From Solen grandis (lineage: Eukaryota; Mollusca; Bivalvia; Adapedonta; Solenidae), in contig CM037791.1 of assembly GCA_021229015.1 (NCBI GenBank), positions 62,001 through 126,000 of the forward strand: a DNA stretch of 64,000 nucleotides, written 5' to 3'. The notes under the pieces were generated by a model. It worked only from the letters and a program-made list of their open reading frames with translations, had not been told where the DNA came from and did no database searches. Of this stretch, positions 13,538-25,825 are shown one piece after another. A program made the position numbers and the translations under genes. Position 1 is the first letter of the stretch. The number at the start of each line of letters is the position of its first letter.

Positions 13538-15127
13538 TGTGTTAACCGATTTTGGTTATATAAGGTTTATCACAGTTTCTTTTATTACCTTTTGTTCAAA
13601 ATGAGATGATTAGGATTTGAAATGGTTATATCTACTGTTTTGCTAAGTTTTAGTGTATTAAGAGAGATGTTTAAGGCTTAGAAGTTTAAACCTATTGTTT
13701 CTTTACATAAGCACTTTTATCAGTATACGTCAGTGTTGTCAGTGTTTCTCGGGATGCACGGGATTCAGCGATTTACAATTTATTGCACGATTAACGTGAA
13801 TTTCGTTTTTCAAGAGTACATCGTGGGGTTTAAGTATGTAAGTTGGTTTGTATGGAGCCTCGGTGTCAGATATCGATGGGAGCTACGGAAGATGCCTAGT
13901 CCAGTCTAGAGTATTCTGACCAAAGTACATCACGGAGCTTGTGTGAGTAAAATTTTATTTTGTATTTCATATTTGCAGGTAGATATGAAACTTAAATTTT
14001 ATTTTAAACATTTATTTTGTAGATTGTTGTATTGTTTCTTCTCAGGGAAACAAGTGAACAATCGTGATTAATTTTCGGTAATTTCGAAGTTTTGGCTCTA
14101 TAGGCCGAGGAATCTAAGTACATAGCTCTGCATTATTATGTATATTTGATGTAATTTTGAGAATAATTATGTTAGTTTATAGGTATGTCCTTGATTTTGA
14201 TATTACCTGAATATACATGGAAGCATTTGTCCAACAGTATTTGTTTTGTAATTAAGAAATGTGGAGTTTTATGGAATATCTGTCTGGTATATAATTGCTA
14301 ACGAGGACAGTTCTCTGCGTTAATGCACTTATGTAAAACCATAATATTGTTGTATGGTATAAAATGCACGTATGTAATACCAGAGATTTGTTATTTGGTA
14401 TGAAAGTATATTATGAATAATACACTGTCTGCACTTATATTTTGTGTTATAAGTAAATTAGAGCTATTTATTGTTTGTTTGCCGTATTTTATTGGGGCAT
14501 GGAGCCTATGTAAGCTGGAAGGTTACAGTCGTTACGGGACCTGTTGGTAGACTACGTCGCAAGGACGATAGAATCTACTATGCTCATATGGACGACAGGG
14601 TGTCTACGGGGGACTAGTCGTATTTAGTTATGTAATCTGGGTGGTCACAGTCGCTAGGGACCCCATTGGTAGACTACGTCGCAAGGACGGGAGAATCTAC
14701 GTATGCGTCATATGGACGACAGGGTGTTTACGGTGGACTAAGTGGATCACATATACTGAAGGGACAGCGACGAAGGGGAAATCGGTCCAGTGTTCATCGA
14801 TAAGAGCACGGGTTATAGTTTATGAGTACTATGAATTTATGAATCATTTTGTGAATGTGCCACAATGAAGTACATTCATATCAGTAAGTCATTGTGTAGA
14901 GCAACATGCGGGCTTAAATTGAAAACAGAACATTCAGTGCAGTTATTATTTTATTATTGTACAACAGATAAAGGGACAGTTAGCCGGCAGTTTTTTTTTC
15001 ATATTCTTTAATTCTTTTCTAATATCCTTATTGTATATATTTTTATATAAAATATAATATTAAAAGAAAAGTTGTTGGGTATTTATTCTACCTTAGAAAT
15101 TTGTCCGCCCTGGTTAATTTTGTTACA
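13538..15127 (+). mobile_element. 5' LTR of a Ty3-type retrotransposon (left arm)
   Basis: The right edge is well supported: TTGTTACA is followed at once by ATGGTGTCAGAAGGGG, a primer-binding site like those complementary to tRNA-Leu 3' ends. The left edge is a guess (TGTGTTAACC, giving TG...CA ends and about 1,590 bp in both arms), because no 3' LTR is in the window. A TATATAAGG box lies at about 13,557. The LTR contains a 121-bp direct duplication (first at about 14,521, second at about 14,642) sharing GTAGACTACGTCGCAAGGACG; the open frame at 14,641-14,868 falls inside it and is not a gene. Confidence 0.5.
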
Positions 15128-15145
15128 ATGGTGTCAGAAGGGGAT
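15128..15145 (+). other. Primer-binding site, tRNA-Leu-like
   Basis: TGGTGTCAGAAGGGG directly abuts the TTACA end of the proposed LTR. This is the expected place for minus-strand priming in an LTR retrotransposon. The tRNA assignment is from recall of tRNA-Leu 3' ends. Confidence 0.55.
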
Positions 15146-15883
15146 AATGCTAAGGTGACAACGATCTAGGGTAGAATAAGACTGTGTACAGATTGTAAAG
15201 ATTCCTCTTTAGTATTTTAATTTCTAACTTTGAAACTTTGTTTTAAATTGTTTCCTTTTAACCCTCGGGGAATTTTATAGTAATTAAATTTGATTTATAT
15301 TTTAGTGTAACAGTCAGTCTGGGGCGGACTCCGTGGTACACACCGGTGGCTGACACTCAGGCTCCATCGTCAGCGGGGTAAGTCTGTTGTTAACGGAAAC
15401 TTGGTGTACAGTTAAGGTTGTCCGGGGTAGGATTGACTTTGACATATTAAATTCTGTTTGAATTCATTTTAAAGTTAAATTTTAAGTTGATCTGTTTACA
15501 CTTTAGACTTGAGTGTTGTTTGACTTTTTAACATTGGTTTCATGCATAAGGTATCAAAGTTAGATTTTATTGCATTTTGAAGTAGTAGTGACCTGTATAT
15601 ACACAGTGGATGTTTCATGGATGTATGATAACATAGTTATTTGTAATGTATATTTGTTGATCTATAGTGTGTAGTGTGGATAATTTGTTAGTTGGTTTAC
15701 TGTATTGACCTGTTCAAAGTCATAGGTCTGAGATGCTGTTTTTGTTTAGATATTAACAGTACATTTTGGGTATATAACAGATAGTGGATAGATTATACAC
15801 GTTATGTGTATTAGCAACAGTGTTGCCCGGATAGTTCTTATTTTAGTTTTGTGTAATATATTCTCATATGCAAGCAAGTCTAG
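15146..15883. other. Retrotransposon leader between PBS and gag
   Basis: Non-coding leader of about 740 bp. CAGCGGGGTAAGTCTG at about 15,374 looks like a splice donor, which would fit a spliced leader, but no acceptor can be fixed. It is mirrored at 55,039-55,783. Confidence 0.4.
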
Positions 15884-17416
15884 TAGAAAGAACTCTTAGA
15901 GTATGGTGAGAAGTTGGGTACTCGGGTAAAGAATTTGGTAGAATTTATACGGAGGAACAGGCTAAGGAGAGAAAGCAGAGATTAGAGGAGCGAGAGCGTC
16001 AGAAGGAGATAGAGGCAGAGAACAGGAGCGTGAGAAGAAAGAAGATTAGGAGGAATGGGAGCGTGAGAAAGAAAGAGCAGAGCGAGAGAAAGACAAAGTG
16101 GCAGAAGCTGTGAAGTTAGTAGAATTGCAGGCAGAAGAGCGGGAACGACAGTTCGAAAAGAGAAAAGAAAGGGCGGCAGATGAGTACAAGAAAGCTATAG
16201 GTTGCAAGCTGCAGCAACCGGCATGCGTTGGAGTTGGCCATATAGAAAAAGGTAAGCCTATTGTAACAGAGAAAGTTAAGGGGCCGAAATTACCATGGTT
16301 TGGTGAGAGTAAAGATAATATGGAGTAGTTATTTATCAAGGTTCGAGAGGTATGTCAGGGGTGCAAGGTTGGAAACAAAGAACAGTGGTCATTACATCTC
16401 AGCGTTTTGTTAAAAGGTAAGGCTTTAGATGTTTATTCCGATTACCTACAGAGGACTCACTGGATTATGACATACTGAAGTCAGCTTTGTTGAAACGGTT
16501 CGAACTGACAGAGGAAGGTTTTAAGAAAAGGTTCAGGACAGCTAGGCCTGAGAAGGTGAGACGTTTGTACAGTATCTTAGCAGATCAAGGAATTATTTAG
16601 AGCATTGGTTTGGTTTAGGTAGTGAGCTAAGACATACGAGGTGGTTTTGGATTATTGCTAAGAGATCAGTTGTAGCTATCAGTAACAAAGAGAATGTTTC
16701 TATTCTTGAAAGAAAAGCGTTTCACTGATTGCTTAGCTATGGCGGAGCAAGCAGATTTATTTGCAGAAGCCAGGGTGGTTGTAGGAATGTAGTGTTGAGT
16801 GAAGGCAAAGAAAAAGATAGGTTTGTCAAGGAGCAAAGGTCAGAGCCGGTACGTAAACATTTGGAGTACACCAAGGGAAGGTAATTCTTACTTTGCTCAG
16901 GTAAGATGTAACTATTGCAAAGGTAACCATAAGTCTTTAGATTGTAGGAACGAAGCAGTCATATAGGGTAGCCGCAGTAGATAGTACAGAAACGTGGAAT
17001 TTAATAGAACAGATTATTGGAATTCACTAAGAAATAGTTTTTTAACCAAGGTAGTCCGAATCAGAGGTCAAGGGGTAGAGGAAAACCCTGGTGTCGCACG
17101 AGGTGGTTGAAAAAACAGAAAGTTCTAGGGTTTTTTCTGGATGTTGATAGTTCGTACAGTTTGGCGCCGTAGACCCTACAATGTCCAACTAAAGAGGCGA
17201 AGTCAATGGGAAGAAAATTCAAGTTATGAGAGATACAGGGGCTACATGTTTAGTGGGAAATAAAGGGTTGGTTTCTGGGACACCGTTTTCGGGTCTGTAG
17301 GCGTTGTAGGTTGTGGACATTTTGAGCAGAGTTTCCTGTGGCTATGAAAATGTAATACCCATACAAGTGGGACGGTAGAGGCTTTGTGATGGAGTATCAG
17401 ATGTCGACCTTTGCAA
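15884..17416 (+). pseudogene. Ty3-type gag-protease remnant (left-arm copy)
   Basis: Frame-broken copy of the gag-protease read more clearly at 53,620-55,038. The start codon is lost (TAGTAGAAAGAACTC against TAGTATGAAAGAACTC in the other arm) and indels break it repeatedly. A charged, coiled-coil-like Glu/Arg/Lys segment (about 15,960-16,190) is followed by the capsid-like part (HIEKGKPIVTEK; PWFGESKDNM). Here the charged segment carries about 130 bp that the other copy replaces with an unrelated ~40 bp. A zinc knuckle region (about 16,908-16,950) and a protease DTGA (about 17,232) follow. No reverse transcriptase or integrase remains before the SINE at 17,455. Confidence 0.8.
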
Positions 17417-17454
17417 GTAAAATGGTTTCCTCAAACATTTCCATGCATCCCTCA

Positions 17455-17650
17455 TCATTCATCTGTAACTACACTCAGCCAATACCGCGTGGGTTCGAAT
17501 CCGCAGCGCATTCGATTTTCATTGAGGAAGTTACAGCTTGTTTGGCGAATGTCGATCGTTCACCCAGATGCTTCCGGTATCCTCTTCCGCCAAATAATTA
17601 GGGGCCCCTATATGATGTAATAACGTCAAAGACGGAAAAACCCAAATAGT
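17455..17650 (+). repeat. 5'-truncated SINE (left-arm copy)
   Basis: B-box GGGTTCGAATCC and the body CTTGTTTGGCGAATG...AATTAG match the family at 11,250-11,510 in opposite orientation. The A-box part is missing and the remnant abuts the end of the protease, so it probably replaced the downstream part of the retrotransposon. Confidence 0.75.
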
Positions 17651-19067
17651 GCAAGTCTGCAAAACCAATTAACTAAAATAAAAGTTCATAGAAGAAGAGG
17701 GGTGTTAAGAGTTATAACAATGGACAATTGTGAAAAAAAATACACCCCGTTCAAAAGATCAATGTGAACTATTAATTTTATTCTCAACATTTAACACAAT
17801 TTCAATCCGTATTTAATCAATTTTTTTGAAACATTTAAAAAAACATAAGGAAAATTCCAATTTACCATTAATCATAACATATCATAAAAGGACCGCTTTT
17901 CAGATTTGCATTTCAAGAGAACTAATATCCAAACTGACCGTTCTATACAATATGTATTGTTTACCTTTACCTCCATTTAATATTCGAAGTTTTAATTACA
18001 TAAAAAAACTGTTTGAACTCAATTAATTTGCACTGATCACCCATGATTTCAAATTGCAGGTTTACAAATTTAAGTTTTCCCAAAATTTTATTTTATACTT
18101 AGCACAAAAGACATGTGAAATAAGGTATAATAAACAACTTTATAACTTAACAACCAGGACAAAAAACTGCAGTATTGGATAATTATTTAAATTTTTTTTT
18201 GTTAAACTATGTTTACCTTCTTTAAGAACTTTTTCCATCATTCATTCCTTCAGTGTATGTTAAATAAATTCCCAAAATTGAATTTAATTACAATAAACGG
18301 TATTTATCAAAAGTATTCAATCAAGTAAAACATCTAAAAATACAGTTCCAATACTTTACTTTGATTTCCAATACATGTGTATCTAGAATAGAAGCATAAA
18401 TCATAATTGGGGATGATTCTGCTTTTAAATACCTTAAACAAACACTTTTTCAAATCAATGATTATATCAATGAAGTAAATCAAAGACTGTGAATTCTTAT
18501 GTTTCGTTTACTTAACCAAACAGAAAAGGAGAAATTTACTGACTTGAAACTTGGAAATTATTTATTGATTTTGCATCAAATGGATCTCGAACTATTATAT
18601 CATTTTACTCTTAGGGCCGAAAAACTCATTTTTCATTGAAAATAACTATTAACAAGGAAATATTACATGCCAAGTAATGAGAATTTTACAACCCGCCGCT
18701 GGCTAACGTCCTAAAAATTTCATTGGTAGTATTTTCATTCAAGTTATCGTTCGTTATGTCAGTGACAACTTCTGTACTAACAGATGATAAAATGCCTACC
18801 AAAAAAAGTAGTGAAATTTCTAATTGTAAATATGTAAACATAATATTTGAATAGCCTACATTGGAGCTCGTCATGCAAGTTTTGTATCTACTTTATAACG
18901 ACTACGGCAAACCACCTGTTGCATTTGGCGCCCAAATGTAAGAACCTACTTTTTAAATATGGCTACTGCTTCGGCACCTTCGGATGTTCTTTGTCTCTAA
19001 AATTCGGGACGTATTCTAAATTTGGGGGTTATATTAGCCGGGACGGTATTTGGTGAAAATCATGAGG
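17651..19067. other. Non-coding stretch with a possible second PBS
   Basis: AT-rich with no gene. At 18,925-18,941 TGGCGCCCAAATGTAAG follows CTGTTGCA, resembling a tRNA-Lys-type primer-binding site after an LTR end. No LTR partner or coding remnant was found to support it. Mirrored at 51,920-53,350. Confidence 0.35.
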
Positions 19068-19513
19068 CAAGAAGACATGTGACTTGAGAGCTCAGTCGGA
19101 GAGTGCATGCACGGTATTTTTGGGGGCTCCTGATTAACCCCGGTCCCGCAGTCATTGATTTTTCAGAAAAAATTTTTATACCTTAAAAACGACGGTACGA
19201 GCAAACGTTGCACATATTAGTTTGCTCGCAAGGGGGGAATTTAATTTGGATTTCTTTTTAAAGATTCCCCACACCGATCTAAATATGGTGTAAACAACAT
19301 GTGACTTGAGAGCTCGGTCGGATGGTGCATGCCGGTATTCTTGGGGTCAGGATTCAAGTCCCATCCCGGTCAAAAACAATGATTTTCAGAAACCCATTAT
19401 ACCTGTAATACGACGGTACGGCAAACATTGCCATATTGCTTGCTCGCTAGGGAAATTTAATTTGGGGTATTCTGTATTTAAAAAATTCCCCGACCGATAT
19501 AAATATGGTTTAA
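19068..19513 (+). repeat. Tandem dimer of a tRNA-like SINE (left arm)
   Basis: Two head-to-tail units of about 220 bp each carry GACTTGAGAGCTC(A/G)GTCGG (A-box-like) and a B-box-like GGATTCAAGTCCC, and end in CCGATATAAATATGG-type sequence. The second arm holds the cleaner copy at 51,458-51,905 with a 224-bp period. Confidence 0.65.
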
Positions 19514-19985
19514 CAACTAACATAAAATCGAAGCAGAATTTCCTGAAACACTTTCAAGCTTTGACCAAATTTATGAAGATTGGGGCAAAAACGTGGCCTC
19601 TAGAGTATTCACAAAGATTGTTTTTTTAAGATTTGAGCAATGACATAATTTTTACCCCACGAACCCAATTTTGAACTCATCAGAGTATCATGTAGACAAA
19701 CACCTGACCAAGTTTCATGAAGATTGGGCAAAAACTATGGCCTCTAGAGTGTTCACAATGTTTTCTAAATTTGACCTGGACCTAGTTTTTAACTCCACAT
19801 AATCGAAATTCATACTCACCAGATATCCCTGTAGTCAAACATCCTCCAAGTTTCAGAGAATGGGTCAAAAAAGTGGCCTCTAGAGTGTTTTTACAAACAA
19901 TTGTTGACGACGGGGCGACGCACGACGGACAAAAGGCGATCACAAAAGCTCACCCTGAGCTCAAGTGCGTCGGGTGAGCTAAAGA
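19514..19985 (+). repeat. Tandem-core element, 3' fragment (left arm)
   Basis: Units with GTGGCCTCTAGAGTGTTCACAA and AAGTTTCATGAAGATTGGGC end in GATCACAAAAGCTCACCCTGAGC..., the hairpin terminus shared with the elements at 46,914 and 58,710. The AAACAAGAG end is absent. Confidence 0.75.
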
Positions 19986-20334
19986 GACAACAGCTGCTAC
20001 AACTTCTACTACTTGTGTCACAACTTTTTTCATTTCATCTTTTACACTTTACTACAATTTTTTTTCTTCTGCTACTACTGCTATTTCTATTTAACTAATA
20101 TTTTTTTTTTACAACCTACTAATTTTTCTTTCTACTAATGGAGAGTCGTAATTCAAATGATATCAAATGATAGACATTTACCGAGTGTTTTTATTTTCTT
20201 CTTTTAATAAATCAGGTGGCATATCTATAATTTATCATTTTTACACACTTAATACATAAACAAATGATACAAATAAAAAAGACATTTGTTTCTCATATAT
20301 CTATAAGAGAAATATAAATACTGGTCACAAAAAC
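19986..20334. repeat. Trinucleotide-rich (CTA/CTT) tract and flank
   Basis: Imperfect CTACTT / CTGCTA triplets with poly-T interruptions run to about 20,140, then AT-rich sequence. Mirrored by the (TAG)-rich tract at 50,800-50,960. Confidence 0.6.
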
Positions 20335-21974
20335 CCCCAAACCCTTTAAAAAAAATTACAGTAATTTTAGCATTAATGGTTGACATGCACGATTTTAATC
20401 CCAGGCCTTGCAAATCCTTTTTTTGCAAAAAGGGGGTTTTAAATCTTTTCTTTAATATGTCCCCTTTTTGTAATTAGTAAATTGCATTTTTTGTTTAAAA
20501 AACCCCCCCCCCCTTTTCAAAATTTAAACATTAAGTTCTAACTTCAATTTCCGAACAAACCGAAGAAAAACACCTTATTTAAATTTCCAAAATGTTTGAA
20601 ATGCATTTTTTTTTTTCGAAAAATTTCGGGTTTTAAATTTATCTTAAAAAACCAAAATTGGTTTTTTGAAAATAATCCACATTCCTCCGAAAAAGGGATG
20701 TTTGGGGTTTTTTTATTTCTACTTTTTTTTAAACCCAAAAACATGACTTGTTTTTTGGTACCTTGTTACTTAAGATGGCGGGTTTAACTCCCGGGGACCA
20801 ATGTTTTTTTGGGTTTTTTTTGGACTGGGGCAAGTTTTCCCCAAAATTCTTTTTAGGGTTTTTGGTTTGGGTTAAACCATAGATTTTTTATTTTTTACAA
20901 AGCTTTTTCTTCAACAAAAACCCCTTTTTCCCTTTGCCTATTTTTGTCATTTTGTGATGAGCTGTTTGTTGGAAATGTGTTTATTTAGAAATAAAACCAA
21001 AATTTTTATCCAAATTGTGATTAATTTTTCTAAATAGCTCAAATTAAAACTTTTTTTTGTATTTTTTGTATAAAAAAAAAGGGGGGGAGTAAAAAAAGGG
21101 GGAAAAAACACCATGTCGAAAATCATTCTATTTTTTTTCCCCCTTTCCCAAAAGATACCTGCCTTAATTTTTTGGGGAAATGTTTTTTTGGGGCCTTTGA
21201 TTTGAACTTTAATATTTTTTTATTTTATTGTAGTTTTTAAATGCATTTTGGGTTACATTTTTTTTAAACCAAAAAAAGGTCTTTCCACTTTTTTATATTT
21301 GTGCTTATCGGTATACTTTGACTAATTTAAATTAAAGCCTCTTTTTTTGTTTTTAAAATTTCTGTTTACCCTCCCTTTACCGTAATTGCCCGATTTTAAA
21401 GTATACTGTCCCCTTTGTATGGAGTTGCATTTTTTTTACCACTTTTTGGGAAGGGTAGGGATGACTTTTACTTTTTATAATTTTTATTTGGTTTATTGGT
21501 TCAATACCATACGTAGAAAAAGTATGCCTTTTTAAAACACCTAAATTTAACTTTATTAAGGGGCAGCCGGATGGATTTTTTAAAATCATTTAGAGCGCCC
21601 CCGTTCCCCCTTCTTTCCTAAGCACCTTTTTATGTTCCAATTTTTTTTCTTACATTTTTTTGTTTTTTGAAAAACACGTAGAAAGGGGTTTTAAAAAAAA
21701 AAATTTCCATTTTCCGTGGGGGAAGTGGAAATTTATTTTCGAAAAACGAAAAAAAAAAAAAAAAAAAAAAAAAAAGCCGTTTTTAAAAATTTGGGGTTTT
21801 TCTTGTTTATTTTTAAAATTTTTTTTAAATTACTACCCCCATAAAAAAAAACCCCCCAATTTGTAGTTGTCGGTGTTAGTTAAGTTTAAAACTAAATATG
21901 TTAAAAATTTAAAATTTTTTTACATTTACAAAGACAATTGCAAATATTTAACCAAATTACTTTAAAAAAAAAAA

Positions 21975-22620
21975 AGAAAGATTTCATTTATATAAAAAAA
22001 AGCCCCCGGGGGTACTTTTTTTTAAAAACAATTGCCCGTGTGTTTTTAACCCGCGCGGGAAGGGGGGTTTCCCTTTGGGAAGATTTGAAAACCCGAAATT
22101 TTTTAAATAGGAGATCGTGTCAGAGGGGGAAAAGGTTGATGTGGCCTAAAGGGCACTTAGGATCATAAAAAAAGAATGTTGGGGGGAAGGGACTTTTTGT
22201 CATTTTTAATATAACCATTTCAAGCTAGTTTATTTTGGGTAATTCACAATAAAATCGAATCGGGGGTAAGTTTAGACCCTTTATGATGAATGTTATTTTT
22301 GGCAATTTTAAAAATTCCCGCTCCGCAGGTTTTTTTTTGTCTTTTTACCACATTATATTGACCATTGCCTATTGTCCTTATTTTTTTCAGTTTCATATTA
22401 ATCTAGATTTTTGTATTTTTTTACGAGTATTTAATAAATTGATCAATACGGGTCTTGACCACATATGATTTGTAGGGAAAACCTCTTTCCGTGAGTTGCA
22501 TTATTTCTTGGGGTACTCTTTTCCTTTTTTTTGACTTGGCAATTTTCTATGAATAGCCAGGGGGAATTTTGATTTTTTATTTAAAATTGGAACCCCTTCC
22601 CCCAAAGTAAACTGGCCCGT
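21975..22620 (-). pseudogene. LINE RNase H / RT-tail remnant (corrupted copy)
   Basis: Reverse complement of 48,130-48,790, recognised by landmarks such as CTATGAATAGCCAGGG (22,547) and GTGAGTTGCATTATTTC (22,490). The frame is destroyed by consensus errors; see the clean copy for domain content. Confidence 0.65.
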
Positions 22621-22802
22621 ATTTGGCTACATTTTTTCCCCTTTCAATTAAGGGGAATTTTTAGCACTTTTTATCAGTATGAGGGGGTTTTAAGGTAAAT
22701 GGTTTACAACCTTGAATTTCAGGGCCTTTTTTGAACTTTTTTAATTTTTTAAAATAATTCGAGCACCCATTTATTATACAGCCTATTTATACCCTTGGGT
22801 TT

Positions 22803-24210
22803 TACTCACCGAGCACAACGGCTCAAAGGGGCTTTTGTATCGCCCTTTTTCCCTGGCTCGCGTTCTCGTCAACAATTTACCGTTTAAAATCAGAGGGCAT
22901 GTTTTTCTCAAAACCAGCACAAGTCTCAAAGGGACTTTTGCGATTCCCCGGGGCCGCGAAAATTTTTGGGGTTTTTTTTAAAACTCAAAGGGCCCAAATT
23001 TTTTGGCCATCTTTTTAAAAAATTTGGGGCAAATGTTTTTCTCCAAAAAAATTTTTGGGAAAATTTTTAAAATTTGGGGTATGAGGGGTAAAAAAGTGGG
23101 GCCCAGATCAATCTATAAAAACTTTTTAAAAATTTAGAGGCCAAAATTTTTAAAACCCAAATTTTTAAAGTTTGTTTTCCATAAAATCTTGTAAAAATTT
23201 AAAAATTTGGGGGCATGGGGGGGTTCAAAAATTTGGGGCACAGGTCAAGTCTTAAAAAAACCCCTTGTTAACAACCAGAGGCCCTATTTACCCCCAAATT
23301 TTTATGAAACTTGGTCAAAAAGTTTGCCCCCCAAAAAAATTTTGGGGGCAATTTCAATTTGGGTCATGGGGGGTTTCCGAAAAGTAGGTCAAGGTAAAAA
23401 CTTAGAAAAACCTTGTTAAAAATCTAGAGGCCCCTTTTTTGGGGAAAAAATTTTAAAAAAAATTGGGGCAAATTTTTTTTTTTCCCTAAAACTTGAACAA
23501 TTTTTTAAATTGGGGGCTGGGGGGGAAAAATAGTTCAGGGAAACAAGTCTTTAAAAACCTTTTTAACATTTAGGGGGCCCCTTTTTAAAAACCCAAAATT
23601 TTCATAAAAATTTTGGCCCAAAAATTTTTTTTCCAAAAAAACTTGAAAAAATTTGGGAATTTGGGGCATGGGGGGGCAAAAAGTAGGTCTGAGGCCCAAA
23701 TTTCTTAAAAAAAACTTTTTTAAAAACTCAAAGGGCCCCCAAAATTTTTGGGGCCAACTTTATAAAAATGGTAAAAAATTTTTTCTTCCATAAAATTTTT
23801 GGAAAAATTTTGAATTTTTTGTCTTGTGGGGTCAAAAAGTAGGTTTTGAGGCAAATCTAGAACAACCTTTTTAACACTCTGAGGCCACATTTTTGGCCCA
23901 ATTTAAATGAAACCTGGTCAAAAAGTTTTTTTCTCCATAAAATCTTGGACAAGTTTAAAATTTGGGGGAATGTGGGGTCAAAAATAGGTATGGGTCAAAC
24001 TAGAAAAACTTGTTAAAACACTAGAGACCACTTTTTGGCACAATCTTATAAATTTGGGGAATGCCCCTTTTTCCCCTAAATTTTTGGCAAGCTCAAAAAT
24101 GGGTCATGTATGTCAAAAAGTAGGTCAATATAAAAAAATCCAACTTTTTTTGTCTTTTTAAAAACGGTTTGAGCGTTTTCAGGGCCATCAGCCCCCCCTT
24201 GTTTTGTTTT
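22803..24210 (-). repeat. Tandem-core element, corrupted copy
   Basis: Starts with a damaged hairpin end (CTCACCGAGCACAACGGCTC) and ends with AGGGCCATCAGCCCCCCTTGTTT. In between are repeated blocks containing AAAAAGTAGGTC and AACTTTTTAA, the counterpart of 46,914-47,883. Confidence 0.75.
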
Positions 24211-25019
24211 TGCTTTTTTTTCCCTTGTTTTTTTAGGTACTTTGGGTTTTTAAATTTTGGGGGCTATGGGGTATGAATTGTTTCAGTTCTCTAGTTAGGA
24301 TTTTTTAGGATGACAGTTTTTGACTTTCCCACAATTTTTTTTGCTAATTTCCATTTCTTTTTGGGTTTTTATTTTCAAGGGGGTTTTTCATCCCCTTTCT
24401 GGACAGTTTTTTTTTTTTTGGTTTACTTGCCTACTATTTTTTAAGTATGCAGACAGCCCCCTTTTAAAACGCACCGTGATTTCCTTTTACTTTTTTCACA
24501 TTTTTTTTTTTGTTTTATTTTTGCAGTTTTTTTTAACCAGGGGGGGCCCGCACGGGTGGGGGGAATTGTTTTTCCCCTTGCATATGGAATTGAGGGGCCC
24601 CTTTTTCCCCCCCATCTTAAAATTTTTTTCGTTTATAAACCCCAAAAATTTAAACAGTAATTTTTTAAGAAAAGTTTAATATTCATAGACCAACTCGTTG
24701 AAATTTTTTAAGTTTGACAAAAACCACCATTTTTTGGGGGATTCTTTTTGACCTTGCCCAAAAATTTGGGGCAAAAATAAATTTTTTTGTAAAATATTGG
24801 TAATTTTCAATCCCCGCAAAATCATGAAATTTTGGGGCCCTTGAAATTTTGAAAAAGTCAAAAGAGAAAAATTTTCCCAAATTAAGGAAATGTTTAACCC
24901 TAAATTTTTTAATAAAAAAATTTTATTAAAAATGGGATTTAGGAGACAATAGCTTGTTTTTCTGAGCTTTTTCTGAGAGTCCCCCCAAAAAGGGTGGTTA
25001 TTTTGTGGCAGTCCTGACC

Positions 25020-25825
25020 CTTGTTTTTAAAATTTATTACATCTGATGTTTTTTTCTCATGGCCGGTTTAAAAACCCGCAATTTCTGTTTGGGAGGGGGG
25101 GTTTTGTTGTGGGAAAAAGGGGGCTGATAGCTGTTCTAGATTTTGTTTGGCCTACTTTTTTCTACATTTTTGTTTTCCCTAGGGGGTCTTTTTTGGCCCC
25201 ATAGTTGAAATTTCATAGATTTATTATACCTTTTTAAAATTTTAAATTTCCCCCCATTTTCCGTATATGAAAAATTTGGGAACCTTATAACTGAAATCTT
25301 GGGGCCAAAAGTTAAAAACCCGGGGGGTTTCTTAGTTTTAATTTTAGAGTTTGGGCCTTTTATGTTGAAAACTTTGGCCCCAGGTGTCCCCCTAACTTTT
25401 GGGCCCTGAAAGCCGCCCTTTTTTATTAAGTTTTTTTGAGGGTAGGTGCAGGTGAGCGGGCGGGGGTTTGGGAAAAAATTTAAAAAAGGATTTTTTTTGG
25501 GCCCTTTTTCCCCTTTTTTGGGGGGGGGGGGGGGGGCTTGGGTTTTTCCCCTTAAACAGTAAAAGAAGTCCAAAATTTTTTTTTGGGGCCCGGGGGGGTG
25601 TTGACCAGATGTTGGGGTGGGAGGTTTTTTTAGTTTTTAGGGGGTCGGGGAATTTAGTTTTTATCCCAAAGGGTTTTAAAAAGGGGGTTTAAAGGGGGGG
25701 GGGGTTTGGGCCAAATCTTTTTTTTTTCGGAGAAAGGGGGAAAAATATTTTTTTTTCTGTTTTCGGGGTCCCCATAAACATGGAATGTCCCAAAAGGTTT
25801 TTTTTAGAGTTTTCCCCCTTTCCAT
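25020..25825 (-). pseudogene. LINE ORF1 remnant (corrupted copy)
   Basis: The minus-strand frame at 25,136-25,573 still resembles the clean ORF1 at 45,349-46,130: KNVEKS against KNVEKV, and KVFNIKGPNSKIKTKK against KVINIQGQTLKFKLRK. This shows directly how the consensus errors alter the protein. Confidence 0.7.
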
